Source of the DNA: Pseudomonadota bacterium
Lineage (GTDB): Bacteria > Desulfobacterota > Desulfovibrionia > Desulfovibrionales > Desulfovibrionaceae
Direction of reading: 5' to 3'
DNA length: 64,000 nt
Assembly (NCBI GenBank): GCA_023433925.1
Contig: JAEYTO010000123.1
Span: 1 to 64,000 of the forward strand
The position numbers and the translations under genes are program-made. Shown here one piece after another: positions 33,571-41,955 of the stretch. Position 1 is the stretch's first letter, and each line of letters opens with the position of its first letter. Under the pieces are notes generated by a model that made no database searches, had not been told where the DNA came from, and worked only from the letters and a program-made list of their open reading frames with translations.

Positions 33571-33906
33571 CTAATGAATGCGTCCGCCAAGGGGCACGTC
33601 GCGCTCGGGCGCGAGCAGGATGATGCGGCCCTGCTCGTCCTCGGCCCCGAGCACGAGCACCTCGGACATGAAGTCCGCGACCTGCTTTGGCGGGAAGTTG
33701 AACACGGCGATGACCAGCCGGCCGGGCAGGTCCTCCAGGGCATAGGCCTGGGTGATCTGGGCGCTCGTCTTGCGCTCGCCCAGGGCGCCGAAGTCGATCC
33801 ACAGCTTGTAGGCCGGCTTGCGCGCCTTGGGGAACGGCTCGGCGCGCACGATGCGGCCCACGCGCATCTCGACCTTGGCGAAATCGTCGAATATGATGGA
33901 GGGCAT
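33571..33906 (-). CDS. csaA: CsaA-like tRNA-binding-domain protein
   Basis: 111 residues, a single OB-fold tRNA-binding domain as in the methionyl-tRNA synthetase C-terminus. Motifs: DFAKVEMRVGRIVRAEPFPKA, FGALGERKTSAQITQAY, VIAVFNFPPKQVADFMSEVL. Bacillus CsaA has chaperone-like export activity and binds tRNA. The length matches CsaA (about 110). AGGAG precedes the ATG. Confidence 0.9.
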   Translation of the reverse strand: MPSIIFDDFAKVEMRVGRIVRAEPFPKARKPAYKLWIDFGALGERKTSAQITQAYALEDLPGRLVIAVFNFPPKQVADFMSEVLVLGAEDEQGRIILLAPERDVPLGGRIH

Positions 33907-34029
33907 GAAGGCTCCTGTCGCATATCGGGGAAACCGAGCGCGCAGCATAGCCGCTGGATGGGCACGTGGCAAGGCGCGCGGCCGAACCCGGCGGGAAGCC
34001 TTGACTTTCCTGCCGGCTCCGGCAATGGC

Positions 34030-34878
34030 ATGGCCATGCGCATGCTCGCCATCCTGCTCGCGCCGCTGGCCCTGGCCTTTCTCTTCGCGCTTCTGAGCTA
34101 CGTTTTCTATTGGTACGAGGTGGCCTCCTCCCCGCACCGGGCCGTATTCGAGCGCGCGGCGGCCGGTCATCCCTGGCGGCTGATCCTGCGTCTGGCGGCC
34201 CTGGCCATGCGCGCGCAGTTGGCTGCCTACGGCTCGACACTTCTGGGCCTGTGGCCCGGCATGCACCGCCCGCGCGTCACCGACGCCGGCGCGCCCGTGC
34301 TCTTCGTACACGGCCTCTACCATTCGGCCGGCGGCTGGGTGGCCATGCGCCGCAGGTTCCGCAAGGCCGGGGTGCGCAATCTCCACGGCCTGAACTACAA
34401 CTCGCTGCGCAACGACCTGCCGGCCATCGGCGAAATCCTCAAACAACGCCTGCGCGAGGTGCTCTCCGCCCATCCTGGCCGCAAGGTCTTCCTCGTGGGC
34501 CACAGCACGGGCGGGCTGGCCATCCGCCAGGCCTTGCTGGACGCCGGGATCAGGGACTCCGTGGCCGGCGCGGCCATCCTGGGCACCCCGCACCATGGGA
34601 GCAAGCTGGCCGCCCTGGCCATCGGCCGCACGGCGCGGGACCTGCTCTGGGGCTGCGCCTTCATCCGCGGGCTGAACGCGGCCCCGGCTCCCGAGCTGCC
34701 TTTGCTCAGCTTGTACACGGAGTTCGACAACATGGTCCTGCCGCCCGAGGCGACGCGCATCCCGGCGGGCGCGCCATGGCGCGAGGAGCCCGCCGGCCTG
34801 TGCAGCCATGTGGGCCTGCTCTTCGACCGCTCCGTGGCCGAGCGCGTGCTCGACTTCTATCGAGAGTGCGCGCGCTGA
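34030..34878 (+). CDS. Alpha/beta-hydrolase (lipase-like) with N-terminal membrane anchor
   Basis: 282 residues. An N-terminal hydrophobic span (MLAILLAPLALAFLFALLSY) is followed by a hydrolase domain with oxyanion motif VLFVHGLYHSAGGW, nucleophile elbow GHSTGG (Ser near residue 160), and GTPHHGS, typical of triacylglycerol-lipase/esterase enzymes. The acid is likely the Asp of YTEFDNMVLPP and the His that of CSHVGLLF. Several ATGs are clustered at 34030, 34036 and 34042 and the start is not certain. The substrate is unknown. Confidence 0.85.
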   Translation: MAMRMLAILLAPLALAFLFALLSYVFYWYEVASSPHRAVFERAAAGHPWRLILRLAALAMRAQLAAYGSTLLGLWPGMHRPRVTDAGAPVLFVHGLYHSAGGWVAMRRRFRKAGVRNLHGLNYNSLRNDLPAIGEILKQRLREVLSAHPGRKVFLVGHSTGGLAIRQALLDAGIRDSVAGAAILGTPHHGSKLAALAIGRTARDLLWGCAFIRGLNAAPAPELPLLSLYTEFDNMVLPPEATRIPAGAPWREEPAGLCSHVGLLFDRSVAERVLDFYRECAR

Positions 34879-35002
34879 AGGGCCGACATGTCCCGGCCAA
34901 CCGAAGCCCGCACTTGCGCGCGGCGGCGCAAACCTTTACAAGACGCCTCCGGCGACGGCCCAGGCGCCGCCGCACTTCCACGCAACAAGGAACGTCTCCC
35001 GA

Positions 35003-35611
35003 ATGAATGTCATACCTTTTCTGATCACGCCCCTGATCTGCGCCCTCATCGGCTGGTTCACCAACTACGTGGCCGTCAAGATGCTCTTCCATCCCAGGCA
35101 GCCCGTGCGCCTGCCGCTGCTGACCATCCAGGGCGTGTTTCCCAAGCGCAAGTCGGCCCTGGCCGCCAACCTGGGCGAGGTCGTCGCGCGGGAACTCATC
35201 TGCGCCGGGGACGTCGGCACGCTCCTGCGCGACCCGGCCATGGCCGGCCGCCTGCACGGGCACGTGGATGCGCTGGTGGAGAAGCTGCTGACCCAGGATC
35301 TGGTCAAGGCCGTGCCCATGGCCGCCATGTTCCTGAACGGCCCGACGCTGGCGCGGGTCAAGGAAGCCCTGGTGCCCCAACTGGAGAAGTTCGTGCCCGA
35401 GCTCCTGGAGAAGGCCTCGTGCGAGCTGGAGTCCAAGCTGGACGTGAGCCGACACGTGCGCGAGCGCATCGAGAACTTCTCCATGGACAAGCTGGAGGAG
35501 GTCCTCTTCGCCATCATGCGCAAGGAATTCCGCTTCATCGAGCTCGTGGGCGGAGTGCTCGGCTTCGTCATCGGCGTCTTCCAGTCAGCCCTGTTCGCCC
35601 TGCTGGCCTAG
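35003..35611 (+). CDS. DUF445-family membrane protein
   Basis: 202 residues. The N-terminus has the DUF445 signature FLITPLICALIGWFTNYVAV and KMLFHPRQPVRLPLLTIQGVFPKRK (in part), followed by helices (VVARELICAGDVGTLL) and a C-terminal membrane span (LVGGVLGFVIGVFQSALFAL). Family members such as YheB/YjiN are inner-membrane proteins of unknown role. It is shorter than the ~400-residue members and matches the ~200-residue group. A 10-bp hairpin follows at 35628-35653. Confidence 0.87.
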   Translation: MNVIPFLITPLICALIGWFTNYVAVKMLFHPRQPVRLPLLTIQGVFPKRKSALAANLGEVVARELICAGDVGTLLRDPAMAGRLHGHVDALVEKLLTQDLVKAVPMAAMFLNGPTLARVKEALVPQLEKFVPELLEKASCELESKLDVSRHVRERIENFSMDKLEEVLFAIMRKEFRFIELVGGVLGFVIGVFQSALFALLA

Positions 35612-35939
35612 TTTCTTCATGCCGCCACCGGGAGAGGAGCGGCCCTCTCCCGGATTTGTCCCACCCGACCGCGACCGGTGGCCACCGCCCCTTGGGCATG
35701 CGCCGAAGCCAACCATGCACCAGGATTCGCCCGGAAGTCGCCGCGCACATCCCGTCAGGCCTTTCGCCTTCCGGAACCGTACTTATATTCCGCCTTCCGC
35801 GGCCCAGGCCTCGCGTGCCGGAGGCCTCGGCAAGAGCGCATGGCATGACGGCAACCCGGATCAACCGAGAACCAACCGCGACGTGAAACGGCTGGTGGCC
35901 GCTTCCGAGCCATCCGGCATCATGCAGGAGGAAACGATC
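35612..35939. other. Intergenic region with one strong hairpin
   Basis: CCGGGAGAGG and CCTCTCCCGG form a 10-bp stem (35628-35653) followed by ATTTGTC, probably the end of the DUF445 transcript. The rest, up to the DUF493 gene, contains no supported gene; an AT-rich patch near 35780-35795 could hold a promoter but no pair of hexamers is convincing. Confidence 0.5.
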
Positions 35940-36203
35940 ATGACGAACGACATGCTGCAACGGCTCAAGGCCAAGCTGGACGAGCACCACAGCTTCCCCT
36001 GCCCGTACACCTTCAAGTTCATCGTGCCCAAGGGCAAGGCCGGCGAGATGGAGGAGATCCTCCAGGGCTTCGAGTTCACCACCCGCCAGTCCCGCACCGG
36101 CAAGTACGTGAGCTACACAGCCGAAATCGAGATGGAGAGCAGCGACACGGTCATGGCCATCTATCGGGCCGCCGCGTGCATCGAGGGCCTCATAGCCCTG
36201 TAG
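35940..36203 (+). CDS. DUF493/YbeD-family protein
   Basis: 87 residues with the YbeD ferredoxin-like fold pattern: FPCPYTFKFIVPKGKAGEME, then SRTGKYVSYTAEIEMESSD and VMAIYRAAACIEGLIAL. Length matches the family (about 87-90). The role is not established; the fold resembles ACT-type regulatory domains. CAGGAGGAAACG precedes the ATG, fixing the start; the longer open frame is not used. Confidence 0.88.
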   Translation: MTNDMLQRLKAKLDEHHSFPCPYTFKFIVPKGKAGEMEEILQGFEFTTRQSRTGKYVSYTAEIEMESSDTVMAIYRAAACIEGLIAL

Positions 36204-36357
36204 GGCGTCGCTGTCCGCGGGAGAGAGCGGACGGCCGAAGAACACGCGGCGTTCCGGCTTGCACGCCGAACGACCTTCGGCATGCGCCCCCCTTGCTCGG
36301 CCGGCCTGATTCTGCTACCTGCCTGTTGCCAACCAACGCACTTCCGCTGGAGCGCCC

Positions 36358-37086
36358 GTGATCGCATTCGAGCATGTCCACAAGTGGTTCAGTGAACTGC
36401 ATGTCCTGAATGATGTCTCCCTGTCCATCCAAAAAGGCGAAGTGGTCGTCATCTGCGGGCCCAGCGGCTCGGGCAAGTCCACGCTCATCCGCTGCATCAA
36501 CCGCCTGGAGCCCATCCAGCGCGGCCGCATCGTGGTCGACGGCCAGGATCTGAGCGCGCCCGACGTGAATCTCAAGATGCTGCGCGCCGAGGTGGGCTTC
36601 GTCTTCCAGCAGTTCAACCTCTATCCGCACATGACGGCCCTGGAAAACATCACCCTGGCGCCGATGATGGTGCGCAGGATGTCCCGGCGCGAAGCCGAGG
36701 ACCTGGCCATGGAGTTGCTGGAGAAGGTCGACATCCCCGGCAAGGCCGGGGCTTATCCCTCGCAGCTCTCGGGCGGCCAACAGCAGCGCGTGGCCATTGC
36801 CCGCGGCCTGGCCATGCGGCCCAAGATCATGCTCTTCGACGAGCCCACGAGCGCGCTGGATCCGGAGATGATCAACGAGGTTCTGGACGTTATGAAGGAT
36901 CTGGCCCGCGAAGGCATGACCATGGTCTGCGTGACCCACGAGATGGGCTTCGCGCGCGAGGTCGGCGACCGGGTCATCTTCATGGACGGCGGGCGGCTCG
37001 TCGAGGAGAACTCGCCCGAGGAGTTCTTCAATAATCCGCGCAGCGAGCGCACCAAGGAATTCCTGAGCAAGATTCTCTCGCATTAG
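36358..37086 (+). CDS. Polar amino-acid ABC transporter, ATP-binding protein
   Basis: 242 residues, GlnQ/ArtP/GltL type. Walker A GPSGSGKS, Q-loop in VFQQFNLYPHMT, signature LSGGQQQR, Walker B IMLFDEPTSALDPE, H-loop VTHEMGF. It powers uptake of polar amino acids with the binding protein and permease encoded next. GTG start after TGGAG. First gene of the operon ATPase - binding protein - fused permease - asparaginase-like. It is a close paralogue of the ATPase at 48318-49046. Confidence 0.93.
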   Translation: MIAFEHVHKWFSELHVLNDVSLSIQKGEVVVICGPSGSGKSTLIRCINRLEPIQRGRIVVDGQDLSAPDVNLKMLRAEVGFVFQQFNLYPHMTALENITLAPMMVRRMSRREAEDLAMELLEKVDIPGKAGAYPSQLSGGQQQRVAIARGLAMRPKIMLFDEPTSALDPEMINEVLDVMKDLAREGMTMVCVTHEMGFAREVGDRVIFMDGGRLVEENSPEEFFNNPRSERTKEFLSKILSH

Positions 37087-37131
37087 GCTCACCCGGGATC
37101 ACCGTCGGCCGTTTGGCCGGCGTTCGTTTGG

Positions 37132-37152
37132 GCGGGACGCGCCACGTCCCGC
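37132..37152 (+). other. Hairpin between ATPase and binding-protein genes
   Basis: GCGGGACG and CGTCCCGC (perfect 8 bp, loop CGCCA) 30 bp before the binding-protein start. No T run, so it may be a processing or stability element that lets the binding protein be made in larger amount than the ATPase. Confidence 0.5.
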
Positions 37153-37182
37153 GAGTGGCTGTGCAACCAAGGAGAGTGTGCC

Positions 37183-38010
37183 ATGCGTCTGCTGAAAGCG
37201 TTTCTTGTCATGGCCGCCGTCGCGCTATGCGCCTCGTCGGCCTGGGCTGAATCGACCTATGACAAGGTCATGAAGGAGAAGGTCCTGCGCGCGGGCATCA
37301 TGACCAACTCCATCCCCGGCGCCTTCTACAACGAGAAGCAGGAGTGGGTGGGCTTCGACGTGGACATCGCCGAGGAGATCGCCAAGCGCCTGGGCGTCAA
37401 GCTCGAGCGCGTGGTCGTGTCCGACAAAACCCGCATCAGCTTCGTGCAGCAGGGCCGCATCGACATGTCCGTGGCCAACATGACCCACAAGCGCGAACGC
37501 GACAAGTCCATCGACTTCTCCATCACCTACTTCTTCGATGGCCAGAAGCTGCTCGTCAGGAAGGACAGCGGCATCACGGATTGGAAGGACGTGGTGGGCA
37601 AGAAGATCGCCTCGACCCAGGGCACCACGAGCGAGGTCAACGCCCGCAACATGCTCAAGAAGCTTGGCGACGCCAATGCCGAGAAGAACGTGATCTCCTT
37701 CCCCGACTACGCCTCCGCCTTCCAGGCCCTTCAGAACGGTCGCGTCGTGGGCTTCAGCACCGACTCCACGATCCTGCTCGGCTACGCCGCCCAGGCCCCC
37801 GGCCAGTTCGTGCTCGTGGGCGACTTCATCTCCGACGAGCCCTACGGCATCGGCCTGCCCGAGAACGACTCCAAGTGGCGCGACGCGATCAACTTCGCGC
37901 TGCAGGACATGTGGGCCGACGGCGCGTACAAGAAGATCTACGATAAGTGGTATGGCCCCGACACGCCCTACCACTTCCCGCTGACCGCCAAGATCGAGAT
38001 GTGGCCGTAG
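37183..38010 (+). CDS. Amino-acid ABC transporter, periplasmic binding protein (family 3)
   Basis: 275 residues. A signal peptide (FLVMAAVALCASSAWAES) precedes a type II binding fold with the family 3 motifs GFDVDIAEEIAKRLGVKLE, GRIDMSVANMTHKRERDKSI and the C-terminal AYKKIYDKWYGP. It captures the amino acid in the periplasm. The conserved ligand Arg and Asp positions are present in general form, but the specific ligand cannot be read. AAGGAG precedes the ATG at 8 nt. A strong hairpin follows. Confidence 0.93.
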   Translation: MRLLKAFLVMAAVALCASSAWAESTYDKVMKEKVLRAGIMTNSIPGAFYNEKQEWVGFDVDIAEEIAKRLGVKLERVVVSDKTRISFVQQGRIDMSVANMTHKRERDKSIDFSITYFFDGQKLLVRKDSGITDWKDVVGKKIASTQGTTSEVNARNMLKKLGDANAEKNVISFPDYASAFQALQNGRVVGFSTDSTILLGYAAQAPGQFVLVGDFISDEPYGIGLPENDSKWRDAINFALQDMWADGAYKKIYDKWYGPDTPYHFPLTAKIEMWP

Positions 38011-38032
38011 GCCGTATTGGACCATGACTCGC

Positions 38033-38064
38033 GCGGGTCCGGGAGAGTTCCCGGACCCGCGGTT
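38033..38064 (+). terminator. Strong hairpin after the binding-protein gene
   Basis: GCGGGTCCGGGA pairs with TCCCGGACCCGC (12 bp, loop GAGT), followed by GGTTTT. It should stop or slow part of the transcripts before the permease gene, the usual way to make more binding protein than permease. The second importer has an analogous hairpin at 47374-47399. Confidence 0.75.
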
Positions 38065-38097
38065 TTCCGCCAACCCGCTGCATTGGGACCACCACGC

Positions 38098-39870
38098 ATG
38101 TCGTCATATTGGCTGGATAAGCGCTGGGTCCAGAACACCGTGCTCCTGGCCCTGACCGGGATCATGGTCTGGTACTGGGGCTTTGTTTTCGAGTTCGGCT
38201 ACGATTTCGAGTGGTCGGTCCTGTACGCGGTCAACGAGACCTACGGCATGCACCTCGGGCTTGAACTGCTCAAGGGCCTCGTGCTGACCGTGAAGATTTC
38301 CCTGGCAAGCTCGCTCCTGGCGCTGCTGCTCGGCACGTTCTTCGGCCTGGGCAGGCTCTCCAAGTTCAAGCCCTTGCGCTGGACCTCGGCGGCTTATGTC
38401 GAGTTCTTCCGCAACACCCCGCTGCTCGTGCAGCTTTTTTTCTGGTACTTCGCCATGCCCCTGGCCCTGCCCGAGGCGGCGCGCGACTTCGTCTACACCC
38501 TGGATTTCGAGTTCTGGGCCGCAACCATCGGCCTGTCCATCTACACGGGCTCGTTCATGGCCGAGGTCATCCGCGCCGGCTTGCAATCCATCCCCAAGGG
38601 GTTGCTGGAGGCGGCCTACTCCAGCGGCCTGTCCTACTTCCAGGTGCTCACGCGCGTCATCCTGCCGCTGGCCTTCCGAGCCATCATCCCGCCGCTGGGC
38701 AGCGAGTTCCTCAACAACATGAAGAACTCGTCCCTGGCCATGGTCGTGGGCGTGGCCGAGCTGTGCTGGCAGTCGCAACAGATCGAGTCCCTGACCTTCC
38801 GGGGCTTCGAGGCCACCACGGCCGCCACGCTCCTCTACCTGAGCCTGTCCCTGATCATCTCGGCCGTGCTCAACACCGTGAACGCCCGGCTGCGCTCCGT
38901 GGAGCGCAAGCCGAGGAACCCCGTGTCGCGCGCGCTGCGCATCATGTTCTCGCCCCTTGGCCGCCTGCGCCGCGTCTCCCGCCAATCCATTCCGGCGCCG
39001 ACCCAGGCCAGCCTGCGCCTGTCGCCGGGCGCGGCTTTCATGCGTCGTCTGGGCCGCGCCGCGGTCACGATCGGCATCCCCTTGGCCAAGCTGGGCTTCG
39101 TGGCTTTCCTGGGCTATGTCCTGCTCATGGTCGCCAAGGGCCTGGCCGGCTTCAACTGGCAGGTCATCGCCGACAACATGCGCACCCTGCTCATCTGGCG
39201 CTTCCCCCAGGGCGACGAGGGCGAGCTGTTCCTGGGCCTGGGCGGCTTGGCCTTTTCGATCATCATGTCGCTCATCGCCATCAGCGTGAGCTTCTTCATC
39301 GGCCTCTTCGTCGGCCTGGCGCGCACGGCCAAAAACCGCATCCTGCGCGTGCCGGCCACGCTGTACATCGAGTGCGTGCGCGGCACGCCGCTCATCATGG
39401 TCATCTTCTGGGTCTACTTCTTCCTGCCCGCCTTCACCGGAGCCTACCTGAACGTGTTCTGGAGCGCGACCATCGCCCTGACCCTGTTCACCGGCGCCTA
39501 CCTGGCCGAGATCGTGCGCGGCGGCATCCAGAACATCCCGCCCGGCCAGGTCGAGGCCGCCTACTCCACGGGCCTGTCCTACATCCAGACCATGCGCAAG
39601 GTCGTGCTGCCCCAGGCCCTCAAGCAGATGATCCCGGCCATCGTGGGCCAGTTCATCGCCATCTTCAAGGACACCTCGCTGGCCTACGTCATCGGCGTGC
39701 TGGAGCTGACCTTCGTGGCCCAGGGTCTGAACAACCGGCTCATGGTCTACCCCTTCGAGATCTACACCACCGTGGCCGCGCTCTACTTCGTCTGCTGCTA
39801 CTCCATGAGCATCCTGGCCGCACGGCTGGAGCGCCGCCTGAGCCCCGACCAGGTCAGGCTGGAGATGTAA
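38098..39870 (+). CDS. Amino-acid ABC transporter permease, two permease domains fused
   Basis: 590 residues containing two complete BPD_transp_1 permease units, about 55-285 and 380-585. Unit 1 has YVEFFRNTPLLVQLFFWYF and the ATPase-contact loop EAAYSSGLSYFQVLTRVILP; unit 2 has YIECVRGTPLIMVIFWVYFF and EAAYSTGLSYIQTMRKVVLP. About 95 residues of basic linker and an extra membrane span join them. Normally GltJ and GltK are separate proteins, as in the second importer here. The fusion fixes a 1:1 pair. The start at 38098 follows a weak ribosome site; the longer frame is excluded because it covers the hairpin. Confidence 0.92.
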   Translation: MSSYWLDKRWVQNTVLLALTGIMVWYWGFVFEFGYDFEWSVLYAVNETYGMHLGLELLKGLVLTVKISLASSLLALLLGTFFGLGRLSKFKPLRWTSAAYVEFFRNTPLLVQLFFWYFAMPLALPEAARDFVYTLDFEFWAATIGLSIYTGSFMAEVIRAGLQSIPKGLLEAAYSSGLSYFQVLTRVILPLAFRAIIPPLGSEFLNNMKNSSLAMVVGVAELCWQSQQIESLTFRGFEATTAATLLYLSLSLIISAVLNTVNARLRSVERKPRNPVSRALRIMFSPLGRLRRVSRQSIPAPTQASLRLSPGAAFMRRLGRAAVTIGIPLAKLGFVAFLGYVLLMVAKGLAGFNWQVIADNMRTLLIWRFPQGDEGELFLGLGGLAFSIIMSLIAISVSFFIGLFVGLARTAKNRILRVPATLYIECVRGTPLIMVIFWVYFFLPAFTGAYLNVFWSATIALTLFTGAYLAEIVRGGIQNIPPGQVEAAYSTGLSYIQTMRKVVLPQALKQMIPAIVGQFIAIFKDTSLAYVIGVLELTFVAQGLNNRLMVYPFEIYTTVAALYFVCCYSMSILAARLERRLSPDQVRLEM

Positions 39871-39872
39871 CC

Positions 39873-40379
39873 ATGCCGGCGCCAGAAAACGGAGCCATCC
39901 GCTTCCTCATCACGGGCGGGACCATCGACAAGGAATACGACGCCCGGACCGGCAATCTCGTCTTCTCGCGCACGCGGCTGGGCGACATCCTGGAGCTGGC
40001 CCGCTGCCGGGCCGACTACGTGGTCGAGGTGGTCATGCTCAAGGACAGCCTGGACATGACCATGGAGGACAGGCTGCTTATCCGCGAACGCTGCCTGGCC
40101 GCGCCCGAGAAACGCATCGTCGTCACCCACGGCACGGACACCATGGCCGACACGGCCCGCGTGCTCGGGCCGGCCGTGACGGACAAGGCCGTGGCCTTGG
40201 TGGGCGCCATGATCCCCTACTCCTTCGTGCACTCGGACGCGGGCTTCAACCTGGGCTGCGCCGTGACCGCCGTGCAGTGCCTGGGGCCGGGCGTCTACGT
40301 GACCATGAACGGCCGCGTCTTCGCCTGGGACAACGTGCGCAAGGACCGCCAGCGCGGCGAGTTCGAGACCTTGGGATAA
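39873..40379 (+). CDS. Single-domain asparaginase-like protein
   Basis: 168 residues with only the N-terminal half of a type I/II L-asparaginase: RFLITGGTIDKEYD (first catalytic Thr) and VVTHGTDTMADTARVL (second Thr-Asp pair), then ALVGAMIPY. Full asparaginases are about 330 residues with a C-terminal domain; a short stand-alone group of this size exists and is normally annotated as an asparaginase-domain protein. It begins 2 bp after the permease stop, so it is made with the importer and hints that the substrate may be asparagine, aspartate or a related amide. That link is inference. Confidence 0.85.
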   Translation: MPAPENGAIRFLITGGTIDKEYDARTGNLVFSRTRLGDILELARCRADYVVEVVMLKDSLDMTMEDRLLIRERCLAAPEKRIVVTHGTDTMADTARVLGPAVTDKAVALVGAMIPYSFVHSDAGFNLGCAVTAVQCLGPGVYVTMNGRVFAWDNVRKDRQRGEFETLG

Positions 40380-40531
40380 GAGAAGAACCGAGAAAGTTTC
40401 GGGTATACGGATTTAGGATTTAGCTGTGTGAGATGTCAAACTCATCTGGTCTCGCCTGTTTTGCACCGTCAGCTGATTCCCTGATTCCATGCGCGATGCC
40501 TTCCCCGCAAGTACGCCCCAGCGGCCTCGCA

Positions 40532-41329
40532 TCACCGCGCCATCAGCGCGAATACGCCCCAGCCCATGTATTCACGCGTGTACGTGGCGTAGCGCTCGGG
40601 TTCCGAGTGTAGTTGGGCTCGAACATCTTTCGCGAAGTCATCGTCGGGATTCGCTTCGAGCCATCGCCGCATGGTGAACCACTTAGCCGCCTCGTACCTG
40701 TCCCAGCCTTCCTGGTCCGCCAGAACCATTTCCACGACGTCGTAGCCGAGGGCGCCGAAAGACGCGAGAAGTTCTGGAAGCATGAGATACTCGGAAATGG
40801 AACCGGCAGAGCATCCTTTGGCGACGTCTTCCGTCGGCGGTAGCCGCACCCAATACGGCTCACCGATGAGGATGATCCCTCCGGGGCGGAGGCTCTTCGC
40901 CAGAAGCTCGATGGTGCCGGCGACTCCACCACCGATCCACGTGGCGCCGACACAGGCTGCCACATCGACCTTTTCTTCGGCGACGTAGCCGGCAGCGTCG
41001 CCGTGGATGAACTCGACTCGGTCAGCGATGCTGAGTTCTTCAGCGCGGAGTTTCGCTTGCTCGGAGAACAACTGGCTCATGTCGATGCCGGTGCCAATGA
41101 TTCCGAAATCGCGTGCCCAGGTGCATAGCATCTCGCCGGAACCGCTGCCAAGATCAAGCACACGGGTCCCAGGTTCCAGGCGCAACGCCTTGCCGAGAGT
41201 GGCGAGTTTTTCGGGTGTGAACGGGTTATGAATGCGGTGAGCACTTTCTGTGATGTTGAAGATGCGCGGAATGTCCACTGCAGAAAACTCCTGTTGCATT
41301 AATATATTCAAGCTTGCGACTGGCTGCAT
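40532..41329 (-). CDS. SAM-dependent methyltransferase, class I
   Basis: 265 residues. SAM-binding motif I is VLDLGSGSGEML, followed by GIDMSQLFSEQA and FIHGDAAGYV, then RPGGIILIGEPYW, the standard Methyltransf_11/25 fold. The N-terminus has NITESAHRIHNPFTPEKLA, seen in small-molecule methyltransferases of soil bacteria. Substrate unknown. Codon third positions are much less G/C-biased than in neighbouring genes and the flanks are AT-rich, suggesting recent transfer. An ATG at 41299 is an equally likely start. Confidence 0.85.
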   Translation of the reverse strand: MQPVASLNILMQQEFSAVDIPRIFNITESAHRIHNPFTPEKLATLGKALRLEPGTRVLDLGSGSGEMLCTWARDFGIIGTGIDMSQLFSEQAKLRAEELSIADRVEFIHGDAAGYVAEEKVDVAACVGATWIGGGVAGTIELLAKSLRPGGIILIGEPYWVRLPPTEDVAKGCSAGSISEYLMLPELLASFGALGYDVVEMVLADQEGWDRYEAAKWFTMRRWLEANPDDDFAKDVRAQLHSEPERYATYTREYMGWGVFALMAR

Positions 41330-41489
41330 CTGGATTAGGGTTTATATGGGCGAGACAATTGCTACTTGAAAATGCAATGGGCTGGTCAAGTATCGACATT
41401 TCCCTTATATTATAGCCCGTTTTTCTCCTGGCTTACTTTACAGCAAATTGCAATTGAACTGGGAAATACGCCCCATTCAATTGGGGGGT

Positions 41490-41548
41490 GCAGGGGAATC
41501 ATTCCCCTGCCGGGAGAGAGTCTGAGAGAGGGCAGCGCCCTCTCTCAG
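41490..41548 (-). repeat. Two-hairpin intergenic element, copy (reverse)
   Basis: GCAGGGGAAT-C-ATTCCCCTGC at 41490-41510, linker CGGGAGAGAGT, then CTGAGAGAGGGC-AGC-GCCCTCTCTCAG at 41522-41548. Read on the minus strand this is hairpin 1, AGACTCTCTCC linker, hairpin 2, followed by a C run, the order of the other copies. Confidence 0.7.
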
Positions 41549-41640
41549 TTGATTCGCAAAATGCGTTAGAGTAGTTTGACATTGAGACGCCCGCTCCGGC
41601 GTTAATGGCGCAAGTGAATCGTGCCTGCGCCTACGCGGAG

Positions 41641-41666
41641 GCAAGCCATGCCGACGCATGGCTTGC
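41641..41666. other. Perfect 11-bp inverted repeat
   Basis: GCAAGCCATGC and GCATGGCTTGC with a CGAC loop. No T tract on either side. It could be a structured RNA end or the recognition site of a mobile element; nothing else supports either. Confidence 0.55.
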
Positions 41667-41878
41667 AGAGTATTTTCAAAAACAAAATGCCCAAAAGGGA
41701 CTATTTTGAGCCTATCAATTATGCTACTAGATGTCTCAAGCCCCCTGATGATATTTTATCGCCCACCCCATCAACCAGATTATCCGTTGTAAAAGACGCT
41801 TATTACCCTCTAGATCGTATACTGTATCAACCAGTTCTTCCGTATACTTAAAGTTTCAACCTCTCGAGCTCTCACCCA

Positions 41879-41938
41879 CCAAGGGCCGTGGGCCCTTGGA
41901 ACCCACATATCTTGAGAGAGGACAGCGTCCTCTCTCAG
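41879..41938. repeat. Two-hairpin intergenic element, copy
   Basis: CCAAGGGCC-GT-GGGCCCTTGG (41879-41899), then AACCCACATATC, then TGAGAGAGGAC-AGC-GTCCTCTCTCA (41913-41937). It directly follows the stop of the zinc-ribbon gene on the minus strand and so could terminate the deoC-to-zinc-ribbon transcript. Confidence 0.65.
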
Positions 41939-41955
41939 GTGATCTTCAGGATACT

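Larger units (their letters stand above)
41330..41955. other. AT-rich intergenic region with several hairpins
   Basis: About 625 bases, lower in G+C than the rest of the window, between the methyltransferase and zinc-ribbon genes (both leftward). It holds two two-hairpin elements (41490-41548 and 41879-41938) and a perfect 11-bp inverted repeat (41641-41666). A TTGACA at 41576 has only a poor -10 partner at 41601. A 76-codon open frame at 41621-41851 has no ribosome site or family match and is not counted as a gene. Confidence 0.5.

Noticed and set aside
41621..41851. 76-codon open frame in the AT-rich gap
   Set aside because: No ribosome binding site, no recognised similarity, overlaps an inverted repeat; chance frame in AT-rich DNA is more likely.
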